This document shows, piece after piece, positions 8,247-16,777 of a stretch of DNA of 64,000 nucleotides (the first letter of the stretch is position 1; every line of letters starts with the position of its first letter). This stretch comes from Solimonas sp. SE-A11. GTDB lineage: Bacteria; Pseudomonadota; Gammaproteobacteria; Nevskiales; Nevskiaceae. The notes below the pieces were generated by a model that searched no databases, had not been told where the DNA came from, and was given only the letters and a program-made list of their open reading frames with translations. A program made the translations under genes and the position numbers. The stretch lies in NCBI RefSeq assembly GCF_030345715.1, contig NZ_JAUASX010000001.1, forward strand, positions 248,001 to 312,000. Reading direction: 5' to 3'.

Positions 8247-9028
8247 TCGCCGATGCTCATGCCCATGACGTTGTAGCCGGCGTCCACGTACAGGATCTCG
8301 CCGGTGATGCCGGAGGCCAGGTCCGAGCTGAGGAAGGCGGCGGCGTTGCCCACTTCCTCGATGCTGACGTTGCGCTTCAGGGCGGAGGCCTTCTCGGCCG
8401 CCGACAGCATGCCGCGGAAGCCGGTGATGCCGGCCGCGGCCAGCGTCTTGATCGGGCCGGCGGAGATGCCGTTGACGCGGATGCCCTGCTCGCCGAGGTC
8501 CGCCGCCATGAATCGCACGTTGGCTTCCAGCGAGGCCTTGGCCGGACCCATGACGTTGTACATCGGCACCGCGCGCACGGCGCCCAGGTAGGTCAGCGTC
8601 AGCAGCGAGGCCTTGCGGCCCTGCATCAGCGGCCGCGCCGCCTTGCCCAGCGCCGCGAAGGAGTAGGCCGAGATGTCGTGCGAGATGCGGAAGCCCTCGC
8701 GCGTCACCGCGTCCAGGTAGCGGCCCTGCAGCTGCTCGCGCGGGGCGAAGCCGATCGAGTGGATCAGCACGTCCAGGCCGCCCCACTGCTTCTGCAGCTC
8801 CTGCATCACTTCGTCGATCTGCGCGTCTTCCACCACGTCCAGCGGCAGCACGATCTTGCTGCCCAGGCTGGCGGCAAATTCCTCGACGCGGCCCTTCAGG
8901 CGCTCGCCCTGGTAGGTGAAGGCCAGCTCCGCGCCCTCGCGGTGGAAGGCCTCGGCGATGCCGGTGGCGATGGAACGGTCGCTGGCGACGCCGGTGATCA
9001 GCGCCTTCTTGCCGGAAAGAAAACCCAT
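8243..9028 (-). CDS. fabI: Enoyl-[acyl-carrier-protein] reductase (NADH) FabI
   Basis: A 261-residue short-chain dehydrogenase-type enzyme that performs the last reduction of each type II fatty-acid elongation cycle. The nucleotide-binding motif [13 protein letters not shown] sits at the N terminus. The catalytic series is [19 protein letters not shown], with two Tyr ten residues apart and a Lys seven further on, exactly as Tyr146/Tyr156/Lys163 of E. coli FabI. ATG 9028 has AGGA ten bases upstream. It lies 105 bases beyond the last gene of the AgmX/ExbBD cluster on the same strand and overlaps the YcxB-like gene downstream. Confidence 0.97.
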   Translation of the reverse strand: MGFLSGKKALITGVASDRSIATGIAEAFHREGAELAFTYQGERLKGRVEEFAASLGSKIVLPLDVVEDAQIDEVMQELQKQWGGLDVLIHSIGFAPREQLQGRYLDAVTREGFRISHDISAYSFAALGKAARPLMQGRKASLLTLTYLGAVRAVPMYNVMGPAKASLEANVRFMAADLGEQGIRVNGISAGPIKTLAAAGITGFRGMLSAAEKASALKRNVSIEEVGNAAAFLSSDLASGITGEILYVDAGYNVMGMSIGE

Positions 9029-9133
9029 GGCTAATCCTGCTCTTGGTGTCCTGAGGGGAGCCCCATGATAAACGGGGGGGGCCCTTGTATGGCCACTCCC
9101 GTCGGGACTACAGGAGGACAGTCGTTCGCCGGG

Positions 9134-9907
9134 TCACGTCGGCGGGTGCAGAACGATCGGATAGTTGGGATAGACGAAAGCGGGAATGTCTTTCGCTTCT
9201 AAGCGCATGGATTGGACCTGGGCGAGGATTCGGGACTCGAACTCGGGATGTCTGAAGGTGCTCGACACCAGGCTGGAGCCCGTCATCCGGCCATCCGGTG
9301 CCACCTCGAGTCGGACGATGATCTTTCCTCCCTCCGACAGTACAGGCCATTGGGCCCTGGCATCCTCGTAGAGCTTGAGGAACGCAGCCTTCTGGCTCTC
9401 GAAGCCCAGCTGTACTTCATCAAGGGAACGGCTGGGCACTGCGGGCTTGGTGGGGTTGGGGGCCGGATGCAGGGGAATCTGGAAGCTGGCGACGGGCTTC
9501 GGAGCGAAATTGCCGGGGTCGAAGCGGATCAGGCGCAACTGCCGCAGAATCTGGCTTTCCAGTTCAGGGCGGTTGAAGTCGCTGGCCACAAGCTTCGGGT
9601 CCGTCACCCGTCCGTCCGCCTCGATGGTGAAGGCAACGGTGATCGAGCCGCCCTTGCGCAGCTCCGGCGTTTCCTTCATCGCCTCCACGAAGGTCGGCCA
9701 GAGGATGGGGAACTGCCGGAAGAACCCCGCCGTCACGCTCTCTGATGAACGCTCTGCCGGAGGTGGGCCTGGCGGAGCCGTGCCTGGGTCCCAGGCCTGT
9801 GTCATCGAGCCGGCGGGTGCCGTGCGAGGATCAGCCCATTGGGCCGGGGCCGCCGTAGCGCCCAGTAACGCCGCGAGCAGCAGAAGAAGACGGCAGGGAC
9901 GGGACAT
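9134..9907 (-). CDS. Exported protein with two AgmX/PglI (TonB-like) C-terminal domains
   Basis: A 257-residue protein with a clear signal peptide (MSRPCRLLLLLAALLGATAA) and no further membrane segment, so it should be a soluble periplasmic protein. Two tandem TonB-like/AgmX C-terminal domains are visible at about residues 85-150 (ITVAFTIEADGRVTDPKLV) and 170-257 (IIVRLEVAPDGRMTGSSLV, ending YPNYPIVLHPPT). The second is plainly a copy of the end of the neighbouring AgmX/PglI protein (which ends YPNYPIVLYPPT), and DNA similarity continues about 40 bases past both stop codons. It lacks the membrane anchor and Pro-rich stalk of that neighbour. ATG 9907 is chosen because it starts the signal peptide. 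Function unknown; probably a duplicate serving the same envelope system. Confidence 0.8.
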   Translation of the reverse strand: MSRPCRLLLLLAALLGATAAPAQWADPRTAPAGSMTQAWDPGTAPPGPPPAERSSESVTAGFFRQFPILWPTFVEAMKETPELRKGGSITVAFTIEADGRVTDPKLVASDFNRPELESQILRQLRLIRFDPGNFAPKPVASFQIPLHPAPNPTKPAVPSRSLDEVQLGFESQKAAFLKLYEDARAQWPVLSEGGKIIVRLEVAPDGRMTGSSLVSSTFRHPEFESRILAQVQSMRLEAKDIPAFVYPNYPIVLHPPT

Positions 9908-10077
9908 GATCGGCAGGATTCCGTGAAGGCCTTCCATGATACGTGCGCTGTGATGGCAAGCCCTAGTTCCGGGGACCCGCAGAGTTCCGGCTGGCGTTTC
10001 GCTCGCACAAAGAAAAACAGGGATGGCCTCGCGGCCACCCCCGTCGGAACTACAGGAGCACACAGTCGTTGGCCGGA

Positions 10078-11073
10078 TCAGGTCGGCGGGTACAGGACGA
10101 TCGGATAGTTAGGATACGTGAACGGCGGGACATCCTTGGCGCCGAAGCTCATCGACATCACGCGCTGGATGATCTTGCGCTCGAAGTCCGGGTCGTTGAA
10201 CGTGCTGGACACCAGCTTGCAGTCGGTGACCTGGCCGCTCGGGGCGATCGTGATGCTGACGATGATCTTGCCGCCCTGCTCCAGGGCCGGCGACTCCATC
10301 ATCGCGCGCTTGTAGATCGACGTGAACGAGCCCTTGTTGCGGTCGAACACCAACTGGATCTCGTCCAGCGAACGGCCGGCAAAGATCTTGTCGCCGCCCT
10401 GGCCGGGCTTGGTCTTGTCCGGACCGGTGCCGATCGGGCTTTCCACCACCGTGGTGCGGCGGGTGCCGATGCCGGCGCCGCTCTGGCGACGCTGCTCTCC
10501 GCTGCCGCTGGCGCCGATACCGGAGCTGCCGCTGGCGGCGGCGCGCTCGAAGGCTGCCGACGAACCGGCACCGGTGGCCCCGGTGCCTGCCTGCGCTTCG
10601 ATGCGGCTCAGCGGGCGCGGCGTGTCGAAGCCCTGCAGCGACTGGTTGTTGAGCTCGGACAGCTGCTGCTGCATCGCCAGGATGCCGCTGCGGGACGCGG
10701 TCTCGCGTGCCTTCTCCACGATCTGCTGCTGCGTGGGCTGCGGCGGGACCACCTTCTCCTCACGCTTGGGCTCGGGCGGCTTGTCCTGCTTCTTGGTCTC
10801 GGCCTTGGGCTGTTCCGGCTTGGGCTTGTCTTCCGGCGCCGGCGCCGGCTCCTCGACCTGCTTGGCGATCTCCGCCTCCGGGATCAGGCTGACGTAGCGC
10901 TGCTCGGTGGTGTCACCGCCGCCGGACTTCAGGCCCTGCAGCTTCAGCAGCGGCACGATGATGCCCACGATCACGAACAGGATCAGCGACACCACGATGA
11001 TGCGGTTGAAGCGGCGGTCGGTCTCGTCGGGCAGGCGCCAGCTGTCGGGGGTGGCGTACCAGATGGAGCTCAT
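10078..11073 (-). CDS. TonB-like energy transducer with AgmX/PglI C-terminal domain
   Basis: A 331-residue protein built like TonB. A cytoplasmic start leads to one membrane segment (IIVVSLILFVIVGIIVPLL, about residues 27-46) and a Pro/Glu/Lys-rich stalk (about 65-125, with repeats such as PKPEQPKAETKK). A Gly/Ser-rich linker follows, then a C-terminal domain (GGKIIVSITIAPSGQVTDCKL to YPNYPIVLYPPT) of the AgmX/PglI type, first seen in Myxococcus gliding-motility proteins. By analogy it carries proton-motive energy from the ExbB/ExbD complex across the periplasm. Its ATG overlaps the preceding exbD stop by four bases. The partner it acts on is unknown; the TPR proteins encoded upstream are the obvious candidates. 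Confidence 0.85.
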   Translation of the reverse strand: MSSIWYATPDSWRLPDETDRRFNRIIVVSLILFVIVGIIVPLLKLQGLKSGGGDTTEQRYVSLIPEAEIAKQVEEPAPAPEDKPKPEQPKAETKKQDKPPEPKREEKVVPPQPTQQQIVEKARETASRSGILAMQQQLSELNNQSLQGFDTPRPLSRIEAQAGTGATGAGSSAAFERAAASGSSGIGASGSGEQRRQSGAGIGTRRTTVVESPIGTGPDKTKPGQGGDKIFAGRSLDEIQLVFDRNKGSFTSIYKRAMMESPALEQGGKIIVSITIAPSGQVTDCKLVSSTFNDPDFERKIIQRVMSMSFGAKDVPPFTYPNYPIVLYPPT

Positions 11074-11582
11074 TGGCCACCTCCCGCGCCGTGCTTCTCG
11101 ATCACGGCCAGCGAGATCTTGGCGAAGCGCGTTTCGGTGCAGGTGGCCATCACCTTCTTCAGGATCTGATAGGGGATGGCCTTGTCGGCCATGATGTTGA
11201 CCTCGCCGCGCGTGACCATGCCGGCGCCAGCGCCGGGGGTCTGCATCAGCGGGGCCGCCATCAGCTCGGACTTCAGCGCCGGCAGGATGTTGCCTTCGGC
11301 GGCCAGCGCTTCGGACAGGCTCATGACGCGGCGGTTGTTGACCAGCACGTCATTGAGGGTCACCTGCACGAGCGTGTTCTCGCGGGGCTCTTCTTGGATC
11401 ACCGACTCCGGCAGCTTCAGCGCCTGCGGATTCGGCAGGATCTCCACCACCAGTGCGTTCACCAGCAGGTAGAACACCAGGATCGCGAAGATGTCGATCA
11501 GCGAGACGATGTTCAGCTCGGAGTCGCGGCTGGCCTGGCGTGCGAGACGCTGCAGCCGTTTGACGACGCGGTCCTTCTTCAT
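11070..11582 (-). CDS. ExbD/TolR-family biopolymer transport protein, second copy
   Basis: A 170-residue inner-membrane protein with a single N-terminal membrane segment, SELNIVSLIDIFAILVFYLL, which carries the conserved channel Asp (ExbD Asp25/TolR Asp23 equivalent). A periplasmic domain of about 120 residues ends EKHGAGGGQ. It overlaps the upstream exbD (ATGA at 11582-11579) and the downstream agmX-like gene. Two different ExbD proteins following one ExbB suggests a heteromeric stator, as with AglQ/AglS beside AglR in Myxococcus. Confidence 0.88.
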   Translation of the reverse strand: MKKDRVVKRLQRLARQASRDSELNIVSLIDIFAILVFYLLVNALVVEILPNPQALKLPESVIQEEPRENTLVQVTLNDVLVNNRRVMSLSEALAAEGNILPALKSELMAAPLMQTPGAGAGMVTRGEVNIMADKAIPYQILKKVMATCTETRFAKISLAVIEKHGAGGGQ

Positions 11583-12118
11583 GGGCTCACCGCCGGTGCC
11601 GGCACGGCGCCATTCACCGGCGCATCGCCGATGGAGATCTGCGGGAAGAGCTCATGCGGCAGTCCGGAGGCGCGGGCCTCGGCCGGCGTGATGCGGGACG
11701 CGTCCATGACCTTCACCAGGTCGTCGTAGGGCGTGTCCGGCTCCAGCAGCACGTTGATGCTCTGCTCCGAGGGATCGGACTTCTTCACTTCCACCAGCAG
11801 GTCGGACAGCGCCTGGATGTTGTAGCCCTGCGGCGTGTTGGCCAGGGTGCGGGTGCCGCCGCTGGAGCTGACCACCAGCTCGGTCTTGCGCAGGGTCACG
11901 GTCAGCGGCTGCTTTTCCTGCTGCTGGGGCGTGACCGTGCGGTCCGGAGACGGCAGGTTGAGGCTGATGACGTTCAGGCGGGCGGCGGCCAGCGAGGAGC
12001 TGACCAGCAGGAAGAACACCAGCACCGCGAACACGTCGATCAGCGAGACGATGTTGAGGTGCACGGCGCGCGCACGCTGCTTGTGGTGCCGCTGCAGACG
12101 CCGGATTCTCTGGGACAT
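11579..12118 (-). CDS. ExbD/TolR-family biopolymer transport protein, first copy
   Basis: A 179-residue ExbD-type protein. The Arg/His-rich cytoplasmic tip (MSQRIRRLQRHHKQRARAV) precedes the membrane helix HLNIVSLIDVFAVLVFFLLV, again with the essential Asp. The periplasmic domain contains LTVTLRKTELVVSSSGG and YDDLVKVMDASRITP, normal for the ExbD fold. It starts 31 bases after exbB and overlaps the second exbD. It is clearly diverged from its neighbour outside the helix, so this is an old pair rather than a recent duplication. Confidence 0.88.
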   Translation of the reverse strand: MSQRIRRLQRHHKQRARAVHLNIVSLIDVFAVLVFFLLVSSSLAAARLNVISLNLPSPDRTVTPQQQEKQPLTVTLRKTELVVSSSGGTRTLANTPQGYNIQALSDLLVEVKKSDPSEQSINVLLEPDTPYDDLVKVMDASRITPAEARASGLPHELFPQISIGDAPVNGAVPAPAVSP

Positions 12119-12149
12119 CGGAATCTCGCGTGTAGGCTGCGAAAGGGAC

Positions 12150-12785
12150 TTAGCGGCGGCGGCTGCTGAGTGCGTTGACGAACTTGCCGGCCACGGCCTC
12201 GAGGCCGTCCACCAGTTCGGTCGTGCGGCTCTGCAGGTAGGAGTGCAGCAGCAGCGACGGGATGGCCACCATCAGGCCGAAGGCGGTGCAGTTCATGGCC
12301 TCCGAGATGCCCTTGGAGAGCAGGTCGGCCTTTTCGGCCGGGTCGGCGGCGCCCAGTGCGGCGAAGGAGCCGATCAGGCCGATGACCGTGCCCAGCAGGC
12401 CCAGCAGCGTGGACATGTTGGAGAAGGTGCCGAGGTAGTGCGTGCGCTTCTCGATCGCCGGCAGTACCTCCATCAGGCCTTCCTCGGCCGCCACTTCGAT
12501 CTCGCTGCGCTTGTTCTCGACGCGGGCCTGTGCGATGCCGTTGCTGATGATGCGGGCAATGGCGGTGTCGGAGCCTTCCGTCACGCGAGCGGCGGTCTCC
12601 AGGTCACCCTGGGCGATCAGCGGCGAAACCTCGGCCCACAGCACGGCGTTTTCCTTCTGCACGCGGCGCAGGAAGAACCAGCGCTCCACCGCGATCGCGA
12701 TGGCGCAGACCGCGACCAGGGCGATGGGATACATGAAGAGGCCGCCCTCTTGGAAGAAGTGCAGCACTTTGGCGAAGAAATCCAT
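12150..12785 (-). CDS. MotA/TolQ/ExbB proton-channel family protein
   Basis: A 211-residue inner-membrane protein with three membrane segments: one at about residues 15-33 (MYPIALVAVCAIAIAVERW), then the pair STLLGLLGTVIGLIGSFAAL and AMNCTAFGLMVAIPSLLLHS. The Thr residues in the last two helices (GLLGT and NCTAFG) correspond to the TolQ/ExbB channel threonines. With the two ExbD proteins it should form the proton-driven motor of this locus. It is shorter than typical ExbB (about 240) but complete. A 59-base gap separates it from the preceding small exported protein. Confidence 0.9.
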   Translation of the reverse strand: MDFFAKVLHFFQEGGLFMYPIALVAVCAIAIAVERWFFLRRVQKENAVLWAEVSPLIAQGDLETAARVTEGSDTAIARIISNGIAQARVENKRSEIEVAAEEGLMEVLPAIEKRTHYLGTFSNMSTLLGLLGTVIGLIGSFAALGAADPAEKADLLSKGISEAMNCTAFGLMVAIPSLLLHSYLQSRTTELVDGLEAVAGKFVNALSSRRR

Positions 12786-12844
12786 GATTCGAATCCTTTA
12801 GTGTCGCTTGCGTCTTTGATGAAAATCGGTGGATGGAGCGCCGT

Positions 12845-13234
12845 TTACGGGCGTTCCAGCGGTGTGACCAGGCCCTTGCTCTTCAACGCGCCCGAGAGCG
12901 CGTCGTAGTATTCCAGCTGCCGCTCGAACACCACGCGGTCCACAGGCAGCACCTGCTCCTGCAGCAGCCGCGCCGGGCGGTCGATATCACGTTCGGCCGG
13001 GGATTCACGCCAGGGCATGATGTAGAGGCCGATCGGCGATTCCTTCTCGCCGGCGAAGATGTTCGTGCCCACCGCCTGCTCCTTGACGGCCGTGGTTCGC
13101 GGCGCGGCCTGGGCGGGCGTCTCGGTGGGTGCGGCGGGCTGGCCACCACCCACTGCGGGCATCTCGTCCTGGGCCTGGGCGGCGCAGGACATTGCCAGAA
13201 TCAGGGCGGGAAATAAAGCTTTCACGGTCCTCAT
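12845..13234 (-). CDS. Small exported protein of the ExbBD/TPR operon, unclassified
   Basis: A 129-residue product with a cleavable signal peptide (ALFPALILAMSCAAQAQ), an Ala/Pro/Thr-rich low-complexity stretch to about residue 50, then a conserved-looking C-terminal half (SPIGLYIMPWRESPAERDID, then LLQEQVLPVDRVVFERQLEYY). I do not recognise a family. Its ATG overlaps the stop of the TPR lipoprotein gene by four bases, so it is coupled to it and likely belongs to the same periplasmic complex. Confidence 0.7.
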   Translation of the reverse strand: MRTVKALFPALILAMSCAAQAQDEMPAVGGGQPAAPTETPAQAAPRTTAVKEQAVGTNIFAGEKESPIGLYIMPWRESPAERDIDRPARLLQEQVLPVDRVVFERQLEYYDALSGALKSKGLVTPLERP

Positions 13235-13968
13235 TTTGCTTGCTCCGCGGCGCGCGGTCTCGTCTGCGCGGCACCGCTCTTCGGCTGTGGCTGCCCGGCC
13301 GGCGCCGCCGGGGTCGCCGAAGGGGACACGGCCGGGGCGGCAGCCGGCGGCGGCGCGGCCTTGGCGATATTGGATTCGATCTCGGCGACCCAGGCGATCA
13401 CCTTGAGGTCCTGCTTTCCGGACAGGCGCTGGTAATCCTTGTAGTGGGGCAGGGCATCGGCCGGGCGCTTCAGGTACTCATCCAGCAGGATCGCCAGGTT
13501 GTAGTGCACCAGGGCATTGTCCGGCTCCAGCTTCAGGGCCTTCTCGTAGGCCATCTGGGCACGGGGGTAGTCCTTGGTCTCGCGCGCCAGCATGCCGAGG
13601 TAGTTGAAGGCTACCGCGTTGTCCTGGTTCAGCACCGCCGCCTTGTTGAAGGCCGCGGCCGCCGGGCCCTTGCGGTTGGAGTTGAAGTAGATGATGCCCA
13701 GGTTGGTCCAGGGGCCGGAGTACTCCGGGAAGTCCTTGGTCAGCGACGTCAACGCCTCCTCGGCCTCCTGGAACTGCTTGCCCTTGAGCTGTTCCAGTGC
13801 CGCGGCAAAGCGGGCCTTCGGGTCACCCTTGTCGGGCGGCTTGGGAGCCGTGGCCTCGGCGCCTGGGCGATCCGGCGGCGCCGGACGCTCCGGCGAGGTC
13901 TTGCACGCGGATACCGTCGCGCCCAGTGCCAGCACCAGCGCCAGCTGCAGCTTACTTGAGGCTTTCAT
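13231..13968 (-). CDS. TPR lipoprotein (245 residues)
   Basis: A lipoprotein signal with lipobox TVSAC near residue 22 is followed by a Pro-rich linker. At least three TPR units then span about residues 75-185 (GPWTNLGIIYFNSNRKG, AVAFNYLGMLARETKDYPRA, ALVHYNLAILLDEY), and a low-complexity Ala/Pro/Gln-rich tail ends the protein. ATG 13968 is chosen because it begins the lipoprotein signal and overlaps the end of the large TPR gene by 17 bases. TPR arrays bind other proteins, so this is a probable scaffold in the outer membrane of the same machine. Related annotations often compare such proteins to PilW-like pilotins, but there are no pilus genes here. Confidence 0.82.
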   Translation of the reverse strand: MKASSKLQLALVLALGATVSACKTSPERPAPPDRPGAEATAPKPPDKGDPKARFAAALEQLKGKQFQEAEEALTSLTKDFPEYSGPWTNLGIIYFNSNRKGPAAAAFNKAAVLNQDNAVAFNYLGMLARETKDYPRAQMAYEKALKLEPDNALVHYNLAILLDEYLKRPADALPHYKDYQRLSGKQDLKVIAWVAEIESNIAKAAPPPAAAPAVSPSATPAAPAGQPQPKSGAAQTRPRAAEQAK

Positions 13969-16777
13969 AGCGATCCTCGCCCTTCTCACGCTTGCCGTAC
14001 TTGGCCGGCGCGATCGCGGCCAGCGCCTTGGCACTCTTGGCGACCCATTCGTCGTAGACACCCTGCGGGATGCGCTTGAGGTTGGCTTCCCAGGCGGCGA
14101 TAGCCTTTTCCTCGAACGGCAGGGCCTGTTCTTCCAGCAGCAGGTTGTACTGCTCCAGCTCCAGGTCCTTGAGGTTGCGCGGCCGCTCGGAGTCCATCAG
14201 CGCCTTGCCGAAGTCCTGCTGCAGCGTGCCCAACTCGTAGGTGGCGGCGGTGGTGATCTCGGCAAAGCCGTAGCTTACCGCCTTGTTCAGGGCCTGCACG
14301 GCAGCTTCCATGGCCTGCTTCTTGGCCGGCAGGGTCTTTTCCACCGGGGCGGTCAGGCGCAGCGTCTTGGCCTGCGCCGCGCTCATGCGGCCCAGCGCCA
14401 GGCTGGCCTGCGCGGCCAGCGTGCGGGTGCGCTCGGTGCGCTCGGCGCCGGCGGTGTCGTCGGCCTGCACCAGCTCACGCAGCCACAGCGTCTCGGCGGT
14501 CGTGTCGCCGCGCACGCGGGCCAGTTCCACCAGGCGCTGGCGGGCATCCACCGCGCGGGCCAGCGGTCGCGGGAACTGGCGCACGTAGGTCTCGTAGCCC
14601 TGCGCCGTTTCGGCCGGCATCTTGGCCTCGTCGTACAGCGTGGCCGACAGCCAGGCCGCTTCCATGCGCGTGTCCACCGCCTCGGTGGCACGCATCGAGA
14701 TGCGGCGGTAGGCGGCAGCGGCCTGGGCCGGCTTGTTGTCCTTGTGGTAGGCCACGGCCAGCTTCTTGTCCACGTCCGCGATCAGGGCGTGGGCCGGGAA
14801 CATGCTGCGGAAGCTTTCCAGCACCTGGGCGGCCTTCGGCCAGTCCTCCAACTGCATCAGGGCCGCGGCGGCGTCGTAGTCAGCGGTGGCGCGGATCTTG
14901 GCCTGCGGCGTGACCTGGCCGACGCGCAGGAACTGGTTGGCGGCGGTGCGCAGGTCCTTGGCGTCACGCGCGGCCTCGCCCTGCTTGTAGATCGACGCGG
15001 CCAACTGCTCGGTGACCTCGGCGTAGGCCGGGCTGTTGGGCGTGGTGAGCTTGAGCTCCTCGGCAAAGGCCTTCTCGGCGTCCGGGTAGCGCTTCTGGGC
15101 GAAGTGCGAGTCGCCGGTCACGCTCCAGGCGGTGCGGCGCAGGTCCTGCGCCACGTTGCCCGGCGCCTTGATCACGCGGTCCGCCACCTTGATCGCCTCG
15201 TCGTAGCCCTTGAGCTCGTAGAGGTCCAGCGCCGACTGCGTCAGCACCGGCAGAGTCTTCGGGTGGCCGGGGAAGGTGTCGGCCATCTTCAGGCTGGCAT
15301 CGATCGCCTGGCGCAGCGCGCTGGCGGCGCGATCGGCCGGCGGCACTTCCTTGGCGTACTTCTGGTACGCCAGCACGCCCGCGTAGGCCGCCTCGCCGGA
15401 CTTGGTGTGCGGCGGGTAGTCGTAGGCGGTCTTGCTGTATTCCTTGGCCGCTTCCAGCGTCTGGCCGCCGTCGAGCAGCGCGTCGCCGAGCAGGAAGTTG
15501 ATGTCGGTGATGCGCGGGTCCTTGGGGTAGACCTCGATGATGCGCTTGTACCACTTGGCCGCCACCAGGAAGGACGGCTTCTGCGTCGCCGGGTCCTTCT
15601 GCGCCAGGGCGTGGTAGTGCTTGGCCAGGTCCTCCATGTGCGAGCGCAGCTCGGTCAGGACCTCCTGCGTCGCCGGCTGGCCGCCCCAATAGGGTGCCGC
15701 CGGGTCGTAGTTCACCGCGTAGCGTTCCTTCTCGCGGACCACGATGTCGCGGAAGCCGCCCTCGGAATACGCCTTGATCACGCGGGTCTGGAAGGCCGGC
15801 GCGCGCGGCGAGCGCGGGTAGCGCTCGGTGAAAGCGGCATAGGTCTCGGCGGCGTCGGTGTAGCGCTCCTTTTCCAGCAGCGTCTCGCCCAGCGCGGCGT
15901 AGACCAGCGGGTAGTAGCGCGGATCGCCGTGCTTGCCCAGGTATTCGTTCAGGGCCTTGCCGCCGCCCAGCTGCACGAAGGACAGCGTCACAACGCGCAG
16001 CGAGTCCTTGGCCATGTCGTACTTGCCCTTGTCGACGCCCGAAAGCGCCTTGTCGGTCTCGTACTGTTCGCCGGCAGGCAGCTCGCGATCCAGGATCGCG
16101 AAGAAGGTGCCCACGGCCTCCTCGAACTTGGACTGCTTGTACTGGCTCCAGCCGTACTTGTACTGCGAGAGCTGGAAGAACTGGGTCTGGTCGCCCAGGT
16201 CCATCACCGTCTTGTACTCGACCTCCGCCTCGTCATAGCGCTTGGTCAGGAACAGCAGCTCGGCGCGGCGGAAATGCGCGTCGCCGGACAGGTCGGAGTC
16301 CGGGTGGCGCTCGTTCAGGCGGCGCAGCGTGTCGATCGCGGCGTTGACGTCGCCCACGTTCTGGTAGGCACGGGCCAGCTGATAGAACACGCGGTCGTTG
16401 TTCTTGTCCTCGGGGCGGTCGTTCAGCAGTTCGTTGTAGAACTTGATCGACTCCTTGAGGGCCTGGTTGCTCTCGCCGACATTGCCCTTGCTGTCCTCGA
16501 TCTGCACCGTGAGGTCGGCCAAGCGGCGCTTGGCCTCGGCCTTGGTGTCCAGGTCGGGCTGCAGGTCCAGCAGCGCGCGATAGTTGTCGGCGGCCTTCTG
16601 AGGATCGGTGGCGATCGGCTCGGAGGTGATGATCGGCAGCTTTTCCTGGCTTGGCGCATCCATCTTGCCGATGGCCTTGCTGATGCGCGGCGACGATCCC
16701 TTGATCGGCTGCTGCGAGCAGGCCGCCAGCGCCAGCGCGATCGCGGTGAGCGCGAAGGGCAACATCCTGTTATTCAT
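13952..16777 (-). CDS. Large TPR-repeat lipoprotein (941 residues)
   Basis: An exported lipoprotein with lipobox LAAC near residue 20. Almost the whole protein is alpha-helical repeat: clear TPR units such as VFYQLARAYQNVGDVNAAIDT, YPLVYAALGETLLEKERYTDA and AAKWYKRIIEVYPKDPRITD recur from about residue 60 to 800. The length implies twenty or more repeats forming a long solenoid tethered to the outer membrane by its N terminus. Its ATG overlaps the preceding gene's stop (ATGA, 16777-16774). In the operon it is the natural structural partner for the ExbBD/AgmX motor, analogous to the large TPR proteins of Myxococcus Glt/Agl machinery; this analogy is inference. Confidence 0.85.
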   Translation of the reverse strand: MNNRMLPFALTAIALALAACSQQPIKGSSPRISKAIGKMDAPSQEKLPIITSEPIATDPQKAADNYRALLDLQPDLDTKAEAKRRLADLTVQIEDSKGNVGESNQALKESIKFYNELLNDRPEDKNNDRVFYQLARAYQNVGDVNAAIDTLRRLNERHPDSDLSGDAHFRRAELLFLTKRYDEAEVEYKTVMDLGDQTQFFQLSQYKYGWSQYKQSKFEEAVGTFFAILDRELPAGEQYETDKALSGVDKGKYDMAKDSLRVVTLSFVQLGGGKALNEYLGKHGDPRYYPLVYAALGETLLEKERYTDAAETYAAFTERYPRSPRAPAFQTRVIKAYSEGGFRDIVVREKERYAVNYDPAAPYWGGQPATQEVLTELRSHMEDLAKHYHALAQKDPATQKPSFLVAAKWYKRIIEVYPKDPRITDINFLLGDALLDGGQTLEAAKEYSKTAYDYPPHTKSGEAAYAGVLAYQKYAKEVPPADRAASALRQAIDASLKMADTFPGHPKTLPVLTQSALDLYELKGYDEAIKVADRVIKAPGNVAQDLRRTAWSVTGDSHFAQKRYPDAEKAFAEELKLTTPNSPAYAEVTEQLAASIYKQGEAARDAKDLRTAANQFLRVGQVTPQAKIRATADYDAAAALMQLEDWPKAAQVLESFRSMFPAHALIADVDKKLAVAYHKDNKPAQAAAAYRRISMRATEAVDTRMEAAWLSATLYDEAKMPAETAQGYETYVRQFPRPLARAVDARQRLVELARVRGDTTAETLWLRELVQADDTAGAERTERTRTLAAQASLALGRMSAAQAKTLRLTAPVEKTLPAKKQAMEAAVQALNKAVSYGFAEITTAATYELGTLQQDFGKALMDSERPRNLKDLELEQYNLLLEEQALPFEEKAIAAWEANLKRIPQGVYDEWVAKSAKALAAIAPAKYGKREKGEDRYESLK

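Noticed and set aside
9134-12785. An ordinary TonB-ExbB-ExbD iron-uptake locus or Tol-Pal
   Set aside because: No TonB-dependent receptor, tolA, tolB, pal or ybgC is linked; the C-terminal domains are AgmX/PglI-like and the partners are TPR lipoproteins.
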